A stretch of DNA of 64,000 bases from Narthecium ossifragum (lineage: Eukaryota; Streptophyta; Magnoliopsida; Dioscoreales; Nartheciaceae): the NCBI GenBank assembly GCA_963920575.1, contig OY986967.1:4793166-4857165 (forward strand). Reading direction: 5' to 3'. The position numbers and the translations under genes were made by a program. Below, one piece after another: positions 1 to 12,582 of this stretch; the first letter of the stretch is position 1, and the number at the start of each line of letters is the position of its first letter. The notes under the pieces are model-generated. The model saw nothing but the letters and a program-made list of their open reading frames with translations. It did no database searches and was not told the origin of the DNA.

Positions 1-1028
1 TTTTATGATGAAAAATCTAACCTTGAGGAGGGTGATTCTTATGATATTGAGGACTTACCTAATCTTAATGTATATGTTGAGGAAGAAGTTTCATGTAAAA
101 ATAACATGCTGGTCTTTGATGAGTTGGATGTTGTTATACCTACCTTTGATGATTATGATGGCTTGGATGATAATTGTGAGACCTCCTATCGAACGTCTCA
201 AGTTGTGTCTCAACCTCCCACATTATACCTACCTTGTTTTTCCTTCTTTCTTGAGTCATGCCAGATTTGATCATAGTTTTATCAAAGACTCTTGCAAAAC
301 CTCTCATCCTTCGAACACTTTGCTTGTGAAGGACCTTCCCTTTTTCTTTGATGAAGATTGTTTGCATGGCTTTATTTTTCTTCGGCTCATGTATTATTTT
401 ACCTTGAATCATTGGCCACCAAAAGTTGACTTGAGGATGGCTCCATTTGATGAAGTACATGGATCGAAGGATAGTGAATGGCTAGTGCATAAGCCTTTGT
501 ATGAATTGTTTGCCAAGGGCCCTCCTTTCTTGTTTGATAAATCATGTTTGCACGCCCTCTTTATTCTTCAATTAATGTATTTCTTTACATGGAATCATCG
601 TCCATCCAAATTCAATTGTGTCGTACATATCATAACGTCGAGCAGAGCACGGTAAAATGAGCGCTTGTTGGGAGGCAACCGAACATTTCCATGCTTCTTT
701 AATAGTTTACTTGCTTTCTTGCATGCTTGATTATTATTATTATTTTTTGGCATGTTTACTTGGTTCTAATGAGTGTTTCCATGCATCCGGTACGCGAGTC
801 TTAGCCTTGGGATGTTTAGATCTTTGTATGATGTTAGGCCAAGATGATGACATTTGTACTCTTGCTTTTATTGGACTAATCCTTGGTTATATTTCATATC
901 TTTTTTGCATTTGGCCAAAGATACATTCACATGAATGCTTGGAAGCACCGCAGGTTATCTCTCCCCTTTTACCCTTCATTTGTGCTTGAGGACAACCACA
1001 TTTAAGTTGGGGGGTACATTTGCATGTT
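1..1028 (+). pseudogene. 3' coding remnant and 3' non-coding region of an LTR retrotransposon
   Basis: Frame 1 is open from base 1 to about 270 and encodes an acidic stretch with many Asp and Glu (the words MLVFDELDVVIPTFDDYD occur in it). It then shifts frame and runs open to 655. I recognise this as the poorly conserved downstream region of large Ty3-type plant elements. The support is the sequence GAGCGCTTGTTGGGAGGCAACC at about 659-680, common at the end of such elements, followed by a non-coding stretch and a polypurine tract at 1004-1015. No RT or integrase is present, because the element enters the window from the left. Reading frames are broken, so it is not functional. The lineage (Tat/Athila-like) is inferred from layout only. 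Confidence 0.55.
1004..1015 (+). other. Polypurine tract of the left-edge LTR retrotransposon
   Basis: AAGTTGGGGGGT lies after a non-coding stretch and a GCTTGAGGACAA-like word. This arrangement typically precedes the 3' LTR in large Ty3-type plant elements. It marks the element as plus-strand and the sequence downstream as LTR. Confidence 0.55.
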
Positions 1029-3016
1029 TGATAACCTACGTACCTATACTTAATTTGTCAATTTACTTGCATTGATGACTGTGTAAATTTTTTTTGTCTT
1101 AGATGCTTGTGTTGGAGAATCATTGCACATATTTTCTTGATTTTCATACCTTATAAAAACTTGTGAATCATTGGATAAATGATATTTTTCTTTTACTTCT
1201 ATTCGGCTTGGCACATTGTAAGGCTAATTGAGTGGTCGCAATCAACTACGCACATGCATTTGTATAAAGGGTTGTGTGATTATTTTTGAAATTAAATAGA
1301 CCCATAGATTACCTGAAATACGTGGAAGCAGATATATGAAATAAATCAAGCACACACAAGAAGGAAGACACATGATTTTTAATGTGGAAAAACCCTCACG
1401 CGAAAAAAACCACGGGTCCAACGTAGGACCAGAAAAAATCAATCCACTAAAAAGCAAGAGTACCGTGTACACAAGTTAGCAAGACTCACTGTACTGACTC
1501 CTCAAATACACGCCGTCGTCCCCAAACCTTCTCTCTATACAACATCCTTTATATATATGTAAGTAGCAGCTAGGTTATTTATCCAAGCTGTTCGATTCCA
1601 CTTCCCTCCAATCCAACGACAGTGATTAATTCTTGGTATTTACTTGATCAAACTTGATGTGCCTTGAACCAATTTGATCCCACTTGATACAAATCGCTTG
1701 AATTAGTCTTGTATAAACCATATACCCAATCTAGCTACTTTAAATATTAAATCAACAAAATTTACCAATTTATATGGAATCTTGACATGATTCCTTACAA
1801 TTTTGAGTAGGAACCTTGATAGATTGAGATTCTAAAGCATATTCATGATCGATTGATGTGACTTATAGTTGTGTTAGAAAATTCTGGTTGACTAGCCTTG
1901 ATTCGTAGCTTTCTAGGTTCGGGTAATTATGTTCGTGGTGGTGTTTTACGCCTAATGCCCTAAAGCCACCCGACTTGGGAGTCATTGACCCAACACTCAC
2001 TACATAGACCTAGTAGAAAGCTTAAGGGATCAAGGCACTGCACAGTCACACTAGTTGAATAAAAACGTGTTGCTTAGTTGTGATTTGTGGCCTTCTAGGT
2101 CTAAAAGATTAAGCCGAAGGGGTGGCTTTACACCTTGTTCCCTAAAACCATATGGTTTGGGAGTCACTGGCCTAAATCATGTTAAATGGACCTAGTAGAA
2201 AGCCTAACGGATCACGAAATTGCACAACCACATGTTCTATTACTCGGAAAAAAGAGAGAAAAGAAAAGAAAAAAAATGATTAGTGTTGAATAAAACACGT
2301 CACATGATATGCCATATATGATTGGAAATATCTGGAAGTCTAATTTCTAGAGAATTTTACGGATCATGATTTCGAGTTTCTTAGAGAAAGTTACAGTATT
2401 TTTAGTACCAAAAGCGCAGTGCTGAGAAAGAAGCTGAAATTTTCATGTAGAATTAAACGATCGATCTTCTTCGGGGCACATCCAACTACGAAATGAAAAG
2501 ATCGATCTTCTTCTTGCCCAAAGGACAAAATGAAGGGGCTAGATTTAATCCGAAAGAGAGAAGCTTGAGGGCTATAAATACCAAACTTAGGGCTCTTATT
2601 AAGGGATTCTTTTGGGATGGTTGGAGGCCAAGAAAAGGGGCAACCCTAGAGTGGGAAAGAAGAGAGCTCTCACATCCAAGGGAAGGGATTGAAGAAGAGA
2701 AGGATGATCCAACTCTCCTCCACATCTCCAACCTTGAAGATGAGTAGCTAACCTCCTATAGTAGTGGAATACCATGATGTTTTAGGTTTTCTTTATAGTT
2801 TTCTTTGGATTTGGATATTGTATGGATTCGTTTTTCATTTCTATCTTTATATAGTTGGATTCTAATGTTGGATGGATGGATTCCTTGGTATGTATAAGCT
2901 AGAACCTTGTGCCCAATTGGTGTTTGCTTTTAATCCCCAACGAGGGATTGTGCTAGAAATCAAAGGCATGTTGTTAACCAATAAATCACACTTTGGGTAG
3001 AAATCAAAGGCATGCC
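1029..3016 (+). mobile_element. 3' LTR of the left-edge element, truncated
   Basis: It starts near TGATAACC after the polypurine tract. Part of it (about 2280-2960) resembles two other LTRs in the window: 45060-45300 (the words AAGTCTA, TTACGG, TCATGATTT in the same order) and 34430-34640 (the AACCTTGTGC and GTGCTAGAAA blocks). It contains two related blocks at about 1917-2060 and 2086-2240, each with a 'gggagtcac/att ... cctagtagaaagc' core. The right end is abrupt: a 16-base direct repeat (AGAAATCAAAGGCATG at about 2956 and 3000) precedes the MULE remnant. The exact left boundary is uncertain. No gene is seen in it. Confidence 0.45.
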
Positions 3017-4070
3017 TGTACTACCATGTGGGTGGTAGTTTCATCAGATAGATGTGGGCCTCTGGGTCAATATTCTTAAGCCCATCCATCACTTCATCAA
3101 AATAGGCCTTGTTGGTGGCTCTGGTTGCATCCCACATTAACATCTTCAGCAACAAGCCTGCAATTTGTTGAAGTTAGCATACAAATGCCTCACACATAAC
3201 CTATGGTCCACACCAAGCATAAGGTCCTGCATGGCTGGAATGAGACCCTGAAGTAATCATCACACAACTAAAAAAAACAAATATGAGTTTCATAAAAAGA
3301 AATAATTACATTGTAGCATTTATCACCTATGAATGAACCACATGTGCTCACCTTATGCTGGTGTGATGAAGGTCTACTTGTTCTCATGTGCAAAGCCTAT
3401 GTCAGACAATAAGAGCTCCAAGAACCATGTTCATGAGTCTCTGGACTCAGTCTCAACTATGACATAACAGATAGGGAACATTTGGTCATTCCCATCCCTT
3501 CCTATGGCTGTAAGAAGTTGGTACCCATGACATGGCCCTTTACGATGACAACCATCTAGGCCAATTAAAGGCATGCAACCCACCCTGAAACCCCTTTTGC
3601 AAGCATCAAAATAGATGTAAACCCTCTAAAAAATAGAATGGGTCCCATCTTCAACTCTATTTGGCATGTGCTTCATGGATTACACCTTAAAATCTCATGA
3701 CAGTAATGTCTAATCCTACCATATTGATCATCAAAAGAACCCTGGATTTTTGTCCTTGCCTTTCTTCTCACATTATATACCTGGCTTGTTGACATGTTAG
3801 CCATGAAGTCCCTCTTAACCTTCTGTATTATTGTGTCTAGCTTCATGTCAGGATCAATTCTAAAATCATGAATGTACTTTTCATCTATTTATGTAGTGTT
3901 AATAAGGTTGTTCCTGTAAGTCCTACTACATGCATGCCTATCAATCAATGTTTTGATCTGAAAAGTTTGCTGATTTTGCATGGGGGAGGCATGGACCCTC
4001 CAAGGGCATCCATCTCTGCACTTGGCTATGACTCTTGATGCTGCATTCCTCACAAACTCTACATTGAACC
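3017..4070 (-). pseudogene. MULE (Mutator-like) transposase remnant
   Basis: Read on the minus strand from 4069 downward, the conceptual protein shows the plant MuDR DNA-binding segment (CRDGCPWRVHASP, then QTFQIKTL, then HACSRTYRNN). A linker with LDTIIQKVKRDF follows, then the transposase core: GCMPLIGLDGCH, YQLLTAIGRDGNDQMFPI, VVETESRDSWTWFLELL, and further on DHRLCVRHLYANFNK. This is the order expected for MULE proteins, which cut and paste DNA through a DDE-type catalytic core. Several stops and frame changes interrupt it (for example after NLINTT near 3890). The copia LTR abuts its N-terminal side at 4071, so the start of the gene has been lost or displaced. No terminal inverted repeats are seen. 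Confidence 0.75.
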
Positions 4071-5183
4071 TGAAGGTCCAAGAGGGGGGGTGAATTGGAC
4101 TCTTTTCGATAGATTAATGGAAAAATCAGGTAGGAGAGATCTAACACCTTAAATGCTTGTAAATGAGATGAAACTAAAGTAAATCAGCATCCAAAAATTA
4201 TATGAAACAAGGGTTAGAGAGATAGCACCGATTTTATAGTGGTTTCACCCAACTCTTGGTCTACGTCCACTTCTCTCAAGGTCCTCCTTGAGGTTCCACT
4301 ACTTGCAAATCTTTACAAGCTTTTTCTCCAAGCTTCCTGGTGCTTGGTAACCTTACAATCACAACCAACATCTATTGGATTACACTCAATGTACTTCTTT
4401 ACACTCGAAGTAGATTTACAAAGGTTGTAGCTCAAAGGAAATGAGTAGTAAACTCTTACTTAGACTTGCTCAAATGATCTCAGAAATATCAATAATAGTT
4501 GTGGCAAGTTTACAACAAAGAACAACTTATATCTTGCCTTCAACCAGCTCAAACAACACCTCCAACGGCTCCTTACAACTCTCCAACGGCTAGATTTTTA
4601 CTTTGCGTATTGCTGGCGGTCGACCCATGCATTGTCCGCCACATCAACCGTCATGTACAAAAACTCAGCCTTCTTAAGCCGCGGTCGATCCACCCATCGA
4701 CCACCGTATCGACCACCGTATCGACCGTGAGCCTCTGTTGTGAAAAATGCTTCCCAGGATCGATGCTCCGATCGACCGTCACTTCTTCACTTTTCATCAT
4801 CATACTTCACGGTCGATCGCCGCATCGTCCGTCAGATCGTCCGTGAGCATACAACATTTAACAACACAAAATCCAAACGCCACGGTCGACCGATCCAACG
4901 ACCGTGAGGCTCTGTCAAGGAAATGGCTTCATAAGGTCGATGCTCCGAACGACCGCGAGCCAACATTTCATTTTGCCAAGTTTGGTGCATCCACCGTGCA
5001 ACCCCGCGGTCGATCCATGGATCGACCATCGCATTCCCACGGTCGATCCATGCATCGACTGACAGTACAATAATTCCTCAAATATTGAATTTAAGGCTTC
5101 CAATTAAAGGGGTAATAAATATTAAACATATATTTTATTATTTATTGTATATTGGCATCATCAAAACAAGGTTAGGATCAACA
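4071..5183 (-). repeat. Copia 3' LTR (full length)
   Basis: About 1.1 kb, starting TGTTGATCC and ending CTTCA on the minus strand. Homologous to 16015-16660. The part at 4615-5060 is rich in CGGTCGATCC / CGGTCGACC words, related to the GATCGATC palindromes in other LTR families here. Confidence 0.9.
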
Positions 5184-5200
5184 ATCTCCTCTTTTTGATG
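5184..5200 (-). other. Copia polypurine tract
   Basis: On the minus strand, CATCAAAAAGAGGAGAT immediately precedes the LTR start TGTTGATCC. This is the usual SIRE-like arrangement of an A/G tract followed by TGTTG. Confidence 0.75.
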
Positions 5201-7109
5201 ATGACAACCCTTTTAAATGTGATGATAAAATATTTAAAGCTCCCCCTTAATCTATGCATCCCTTCCTTTCTTAAAAAGAGTTCTAAAGTGAATTCTCAAG
5301 ATGCACATAAGTCATATATCACTAAAAGGATAGGAAAAGGTAATTTTAAGATATAATGACAAGATAATTTAGATTTTAGCATGTTCGCTTCTTTTAAAAA
5401 GAATGAATATAGGCTATCATGGAATAGTTCATGTGGATATTTGAGATAAAAAATCATGTACCAATACATCTTAACTCTATACAACAACATTGTATTATGA
5501 TCAACAATATCCAACAATATTGCCTTTCATTCAAAAGATTCCAACACTTGCATTACAATACTTCCATTCAAAAACATTCAGAAAACTTTGGATTACAATT
5601 GTTTCATTTCAAAAACAAGGTTTTCCAAAATACAACAGTAAAAATATAAAATGGAATGTAGGGCAATTGTTTTCAACATTCATCACATGTTTTCTCCCCC
5701 TTTGGCATCATAAAAAAGAAGTAACATGGATGGGGATTTAGGATCAATCAACTGAAGATGTGGAAGGTGAAAATTCATTTTTGATGTAGGTAAAAATGTC
5801 TTCAAGTTGTTTGGACATCTTCGCTTGATCCTCAGTGATTTGTGCTTGGGAAGCCTTGATGTCACCTTGATTGACTTCCATCCTTTCCAATCTTGCTTCT
5901 AGCTCATTAAGTCTTTGTGTCGTGGTGCGACAAGCTCGGCTATGGGAGGATTCACCTTGATGTCCTTGAAGTTTAGGCTCTTCTTCCTCTTCCCCCACAT
6001 CTTCATCATCATGCTCTCCTTGATTTTATCCTTCCTCATCATCCACCATAAGGTCATGAATAATAAAACCTAAGGCTCGTTTGGTTTTCAACATTATTGT
6101 ATAGATGAATTTACTAAAGGGTTGAGAAAGGGGTTTTCTATCTTCAATAGCAAGGTGGAGGGTAAGGGTTTGGAAGATTTTAGTTAGGAGTCCTCCAAAG
6201 GGTAGGGATTGCCTTGCCATAAGGTTAAGCATCTCTTTGATAATTATGAAGCCTAAGTTTTGAGGCTTCTCCCTAACCATGCATGAAAGGATGTAAGCAT
6301 GAATGGGCAAGTGATCATGGTGGCCAACCTTGGGAAATAAGTTTTGTCGCGCCCCGGCCCGGAAGACCCACCCGGACCGGGACACGAGGGGGGGGTTCCT
6401 ACATCTACTAACAGCAACTGGTGAAAACAGTTACATCAAGCAGTCAGAGGACAGAAGTAAATCTAACAACTCCTATTATTACAAAACTGTACATAAAACA
6501 GAGTTACATTAAATTTACATAAACCAGTCCTCATGTACAAAAGATGTATAAAACTCAAAAAGAAGTTACATCATCAGTAGCCTCCTGAAAAGCACAGCGG
6601 AAATCATCCTGGCCCTCAAACATGCCCTGACGTCGACGCGCCACCGCACGACGAGCAACTGGGGCCCACCGCAGGAAAGCTGGTACCTGCACCTGTAAAC
6701 GCCGCCCGGGTAGGAGTGAGCACTAAGCTCAGTAGGGTTCTACTCTACGTCACACATAAGGAAGGGGAAACTGTAACTAAACTAACTCTGTGCCAAGTAC
6801 TGAGGCCTGTCAAGGACCCCATAAATCCCATCAATAACTCGAAGGGTACCTTTCCAAAGTACGTCCCTCCAACAACCACTGTTCAAGGGTGGACGCTCTT
6901 CGACATTCCCTGACACAGGGTGGACATGACGATACCTGTAGGACACCCCTCCCTAAGCGGGACCTCCACACTTAGCGGAAGAACCATGGTTATGACAACC
7001 AACTCTCAGTACTCCAAGCAACAGAGCTAACACTACCCCAAACAACAGGCTAACAGCACTACAGTCAAACCCTAGGCATCTAATGCACAATCAACAATGC
7101 ATGCAACAG

Positions 7110-7505
7110 TTTATACTAAACATTCATGAGGTCCATGACTCCCTCGGTTAACCACAAAGCGATAAAGGATCGAGGGCATAACCCATGGCCCATTTATACT
7201 AAGCATTCCCGAGGGTTCATGACTCCCCCGGTTAACCACAAAGCGATAAAGGATCAAGGGCATAACCCATGGCTCATTTATACTAACCATTCCTGAGGGT
7301 TCAAGACTCCCCCGGTTAATCACAAAGTAATAAAGGATCAAGGGCATAACCCATGGCCCATTTATACTAAGCATTCCCGAGGGTTCATGACTCTCCTGGT
7401 TAACCACAAAGCGATAAAGGATCAAGGGCATAATCCATGGCCCATTTATTCTACACAATCCCGGGAGTCATCAAACTCCCGGTTCAACCACAAAGCGGTA
7501 ACAAA
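7110..7505. repeat. 84-bp tandem repeat, about 4.7 copies, inside solo LTR A
   Basis: Units start at about 7110, 7193, 7277, 7361 and 7445, each with TTTATACTAA, then GGTTAACCACAAAG and GGGCATAACCCATGG. The last copy is partial and diverged. The related LTR C2 has one copy at about 26612, so the array is an expansion particular to this LTR. Confidence 0.9.
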
Positions 7506-8816
7506 CAACAGTTATAGCAATAACACTAACATGCCATCCTCTGCTACCCTCAGGTACTGTTCCTGGAAACCCTGGATCGATCCAAACATACCCATGGATC
7601 GACCCGATAGCCCTAAGTGAACAGGCCATCTTCGGTGCAACCTGGATCGATCCAACATACCCATGGATCGATCCTACCTGAAGTTCAATCGATCCAACTT
7701 ACATGGATCGATCCTGCTTGCAGTCCAATCAATCCAACTTGCATGGATCGATCCTACAAGCAGTCCGATCGATCGGATTTGCAAGTTTGATCGATCCAGC
7801 TCAGAAAGCCCAAGAACAAGAAACCATTCTCTACATAGTAGCTAGTTGATCCATCGATCCGACATCCAATCGACGTCGGATTTGAGATCCAACCTAGCCT
7901 CCAGTAGATGTATATGCATGGATCAACATATCCAAAATCCAGAATCATTCCACGGCTAGATTAACGAGAAAACACTAATCAAAATCACTAAAAGTAGTCC
8001 ATAAAACACCATCAGGCAGCTTTGGGATCGATCTGGAACATTTGGATCGATCCATAAAACATTGGATCGATCCAGACTATTTGGATCGATCCAAACAGCT
8101 TCATACCAGCTTCAGATCAGTCTCGTCGCAGGCCACGAGAAAAATCACCAAACTTCGTAGAAAAATCAGAAAAATACGAAATAAGCTGGAATGGAAAGAT
8201 AACTCAGAGATCTACAACGGTTATGTTCATCACAACCCAAGAACATGCATGTACAAACCGAAAAACGCGCCGTACACCAGTTGTTTCTCAAGAACAGAGA
8301 AACCGGAAAATCCGAGTCTAATCATGCTCAAATCCTACTAAAATCTCAACCAAAGTTTATGAAACTTAAACCAGAAATTGTACTAAGCAAAACGAAGCTA
8401 ACCACAGAAAGAACAACAAGATCAAACGGCTAGATTTAGAGAAACCCATTAAACAACTCACGTAGGTAGAACACCTACGGGAAACGCTAATCCTCGGTTG
8501 ATTCCCCGCTAAACGGCCGTTAACCAAGTAGCTAAACCATGCCAGGGATCTTCCTCACGCCGCCACGGATCCAACGAGCTTTTTAAGCTCCCAAAACGGT
8601 GGCCGGAGGAGGAAGAACGACGAAGAAGAAGATGGCTGCCAGAAAACAGGGTAAGAAGCAGAGCTTCGAGGGAAGAAGAGAAGCCAGGAAGAAGAAGCGA
8701 AAAGAAGAGAAGGAAGAGAAGGCCGGGGAAAGCCGGGAAGGCTGGGGAAAAGCGAAATCAGAGGACAGGAAGTCTCCTCTCCCCTGACAGAGGAGAGCGA
8801 CAACTACGATGGCCGT

Positions 8817-11153
8817 TGTGAGGACCCGTCCCTCTACTCCTGTGGCTCGTCGTGGACCGCAAGAGCAATTTGATAAATTGCGCCTTGTCGGCTTATTTCA
8901 CACTCGCGTGTGCACACACTGACCATGTTTGTGGTTATGTTTGGTTAGAATGGTTAGTGGGACCCGGGATCGAAAGAGTCGGGCTTGGGCTTAAGTTTTA
9001 GCCCAAGTCCAGCTTCCTGCGAAAGACGAATCGATCCTTCTGTGCTAGAAGGATCGATCGGTCAATGCCAGGAACGCAGATCATTGAGGAGGATCGATCG
9101 CTCTCTCGAGAAGGATCGATCGATCTCTTGGGACGGATCGATCGCTCTCTCGAGAAGGATCGATCGCTCTCTTGGGACGGATTGATCGCTCTCTTGAGAC
9201 GGATCGATCCTGCTAAGTCGGTTCGTTTGTTTATAAAACGAACGAAACCTTCTTCCTTGAATCTCTTTTAAAATCCCAGTTCTTGAGCTAAGTTTTTTCT
9301 GGATTTCGAAGAGATTGTGGACGATCCAAGGCCTAGCAGCTTGGATTGAAGCTGTTATTGCTTAGGTAGGGATGCTACCTACATTTCTTCCTGGTTTTTG
9401 GAAGTTTTTCCGGTTGTCTTTGATCTTTTGCTTAGATCTTGTTATACACTTGTTGAATTGTAGTATTTCTACCGGTTTGGACTCGTGGTCCTTCGTACTA
9501 CTAGATCCCAGGTTTTGGTGGGATTTGGTGGAGTTTTCCGACGGTATTTCTCGCCGGAGGGTTGCTAGAGAACCCAACGCGATCGATCCATCTGGGAGAG
9601 GGATCGATCCTTCTTCATTGGTCATGTTGAACCCGAGCAGGATCGATCATTCCTGGGTGGGGGCGATCGATCCTTGTGCCTTGGGTAGCAAGGGATCCCC
9701 TCGCCGCGAGTAGGATCGATCGTCCCTTGGAGGGAGGGATCGATCCTCCTTGGCGCGGCAGGGAGGAAGTTCCTTATCGCGAGTAGGATTGATCGTCCCA
9801 TGGAGGGACGGATCGATCGCACTCGGCGCGATAGGGAGAGATCATTCTCTGCAACTAGAAGGATCGATCCTCCCTTGGAGGGAGGGATCGATCCGTCTAC
9901 GGCAGAGAGAGATTTCTTCTCGGTTTTGCCCGCGGGGCTTTGTATAATGGTTTTCTCTACTATTTTATAACTGGTACATATGATTAAGCATGTTAGCCCC
10001 ATAATAGGGGCAGTGGTGAACCGGGGGAGTGATGACTCCCGGGATGTTTAGAATAAACGGGCGGGTAGCCCTACAGCTTTCCCTAGCCTCGCATGCCGGC
10101 GTGCGCCGAGGGCTTTATCTGTGATATCTATGAGCTGTTGTTTGCGGGGCTGCTTCCCGGTGCAGGTGTGTGGCCGACTGCTGATAGTTGGTGGTGGTAC
10201 CACTGTAGCAGCTCCTAGACCCTTCTTTCATGTTCACCACCCCGAGCTGGCAGGGTGCCGTGCCCAGACCTTGTTATTTATATCATCACATATTGTTGCA
10301 TGCTTACATATATTATCATGCGCATGTTCATAGCATGCATTGTGTTGTGCATTAGTTGCATCTGTGTAGGGTGTTGCCGATCCGGGGTTTTCGGGTAGCC
10401 CAGATCTAGCTCTAGGACCGTTGCGGGTAGCTTGGTCCAGTACTCGATTTGTAGTATTCAGTCGATTTTGATGATAGGGTTAGATGACCTGAATACATGT
10501 GGTTTGATGTTTAGAGGTCGTGTCGACTTCAAGTTGTATCTGAAGTGTAGCTGGAGTCCGGTGTTCTTAAACTCTTGGGAGGAGGGGTGCATGCCCAGCG
10601 GTGTCCTGGCCCGCCAAACAGTGTTCTGTGTCCTGTTGAGAGTATGCAGTGTTTTGGGCCTGCGTTCATGGACTTTCGGTAGGGTTATGGGACCCTTGTA
10701 TACACCTAGGGTAAATTTGGAGGCGGCACTGTTGTGTTCCCTCCCTTGTGAGCGTCGTAGTGTAGTGTCCATGCTGCGCTTAGTGCTCACTCCTACCCGG
10801 GATGCGTTTTGCAGGTGCTGGCGCTAGCACTTCTTCGGTCGCCTCTACCGGGTCGGTGTTTGGTGACGTGGCGGCGTCTGGCGGTGCTTGAGGAGCGGCG
10901 ATCTGTTGTACCCCTTTTTGTTATAGGTAGTCTCCTACGGGAGTGATAAATGTATAATTTCCCTGTTTGAGGACTTATATTTATTCCAGTGCTGTCTTTG
11001 AGTTTGTGAATGATTGTATAATACAAGATGATTATGACTTGTTAAGGTAACCACTACGATTAGAGGGAAACCTCGCCAAAAATTTCCGCAGTAGGTTAGG
11101 TTCCGCTTCGCGTCGCCCGGCCCGGTTGAGCCTACGCGGGTCGGGGCGCGACA
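8817..11153 (+). mobile_element. Solo LTR B, inserted in solo LTR A
   Basis: Runs TGTGAGGACCCGTCCC to GGGGCGCGACA, 2337 bp. It is flanked by GCCGT (8812-8816) and ACCGT (11154-11158), a 4-of-5 TSD match. It lies in the opposite orientation to A and is of the same family. GATCGATC clusters lie at 9020-9215 and 9577-9900. A TATA-like TTTATAAAA is at about 9229, straight after the first cluster, so this may be the LTR promoter. The 3' part has GTGCTCACTCCTACCCGGG and TTTTGCAGGTG, shared with the other family members. No coding capacity. Confidence 0.9.
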
Positions 11154-12095
11154 ACCGTCCCCTCAACTCCACCGACCTACTATTAAGTCTTGGATCGATC
11201 CAAGGCCAAGAGGGATCGATCCAAGACTTGGTTGGATCGATCCAACACTACATTGGATCGGATCGATCTAACACTACATTGGATCGATCCACAAGTCAAA
11301 AACCTCCCAAACGGATCTGGTCAAACACAACCATCCATCAGAGGCTGCGAGCGCACACGCGGGTAAGAAATGAACCGACAAGGCGTAATTTATCGAATTG
11401 CTTTTGTGGTCAACAACGAGCTACAGGAATAGAGGGACAAGTCCTCACAAGTTTGTTCCTAGAAAGTGGAAAAGCTCCCTATAGTGTTGATTTAGGTCAT
11501 TTAATTCTATGGGGATTTTGTAAACTCAACTAGGTCTAAGGATGGCCTTTCTCCCTTGCTTATCCCTATCAAATCTTCAGAGATCCTCGTACGAAGTAAA
11601 ATAGGTGCACTCCCCTTGATTTGGTGCATTTAGTATCTCATTTAGCCATTCTATTGTAATCTTTATTTCATTTCCATACACATAGCTACTAATGGCTACA
11701 TTTCCTTCATCATCAATATCCTCAATGATGTTGCAATAAAAATATCAGACCATATCAGGATACATGTATTTGGGCAAATCTAAGAAGTCCTTCCATCCCA
11801 TATTCGTAAACAATCTTTCCACAACAAATTCTCTTCCTATGGGCATCTTAAGGGCTTTACCCGAAACTACAAAATTTTCCCTAAATTTAGGCCAAGAGTT
11901 ATAAATTTCCCTATTTATGAAGAAGTTATCATCATAGGAAGGAGCAGATGAGGACCCTCGAAGTGAGCCTTTAACCTTCTTCGTTTCATTCATTTATGTA
12001 GCTTTCTTCTTCCTCTTCTCAACTTGCGTCAGAGCATGGGGTGGAGGAGTCGGTGCCTGAGATGGAGGAGGTTCGGCATTCTTGGTGCAAGGCAT

Positions 12096-12582
12096 GGTGC
12101 ACGGCTAGGTTAGGGTTTTGAGAGGAGAAGAGTAGGGCACAGTGACCAAGGGGAGCTGCGGTCGATGGAGAGGCTTAGGGCAAACCAGGGAGAAGGTGTA
12201 TTGTTTGATCAGATGGAGGGTTTTATAACGAGGAGACGTGAAAATGACTAAAAATCCCTCACTTAAGTTGTCGCATGATCCGTGGCGGTCGACCGTCACA
12301 CACAATATGTGTAAAATGAAAATATCACGGTCGATCCTAAGAAGTTGACGGTCGACCGCCAAGCGCGACATGTGAAAACAAAAGTGTACTCACGGTCAAC
12401 TGTCAGGAAGTCCGGATCGACCGTCAGTTCCAGAAAATGAATTTTGAAATTCAATTTAAAATCATTTTTAAATCAAAACATCACTAAACTTTGCATACAC
12501 ATGTAACCAAAATTTAACGCTCAAGTAGGATATTGTATAAAAAACAGTTAAAGAGGTGACCATACCTTTTTCTTTTAGCTTT
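12096..12582 (-). other. Copia spacer between RNase H and the 3' ORF
   Basis: Non-coding. Carries several CGGTCGACCG / CGGTCGATCC words (12286-12425), like those in this element's LTR. Confidence 0.5.

Larger units (their letters stand above)
6345..11449 (-). mobile_element. Solo LTR A (Tekay/Del-like Ty3 family), holding solo LTR B
   Basis: On the minus strand it begins TGTGAGGACTTGTCCC at 11449 and ends GGGGCGCGACA at 6345. A perfect 5-bp TSD, AGTTT, lies at 6340-6344 and 11450-11454. Removing B leaves about 2.76 kb. TG...CA ends plus a 5-bp TSD and no internal gag or pol make it a solo LTR. The GGGTCGGGGCGCGACA end is typical of Tekay/Del LTRs. Open frames inside are low-complexity and unrelated to any gene. 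It contains GATCGATC clusters (11190-11290, 7560-8100) and an 84-bp tandem array. Confidence 0.9.
5744..12095 (-). pseudogene. Copia 3' ORF (plant-transposon-protein / env-position gene), split by solo LTR A
   Basis: The minus-strand coding sequence starts at ATG 12095 (MPCTKNAEPPPSQAP, then a Pro-rich and Lys-rich head) and has an early stop. It continues as MNETKKVKGSLRG, then FINREIYNSWPKFRENFVV and GWKDFLDLPKYMYP up to about 11450. It resumes after the LTR at 6344 (LFPKVGHHDHLPIHAYILSC, then LPFGGLLTKIFQTL). The tail is acidic and partly coiled-coil (LNELEARLERMEVNQGD) and ends near 5747. This is the poorly understood protein found after pol in SIRE-like elements and annotated elsewhere as a putative plant transposon protein. 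I see no signal peptide or membrane segment, so an envelope role is not supported. Stops and the 5.1-kb insertion make it non-functional. Confidence 0.7.

Noticed and set aside
7110..7505. A regularly spaced repeat array resembling CRISPR
   Set aside because: Units are directly adjacent 84-bp tandem copies without unique spacers, inside a plant LTR; there are no cas genes.
8555..8803. Overlapping frames on both strands in purine-rich DNA (also 22808-23266, 27219-27921, 42510-43250, 47733-48176)
   Set aside because: All lie inside TSD-bounded solo LTRs, are low in complexity and show no domain.
5744..12095. An envelope gene in the copia element
   Set aside because: Position fits, but no signal peptide, membrane segment or glycoprotein feature is visible.
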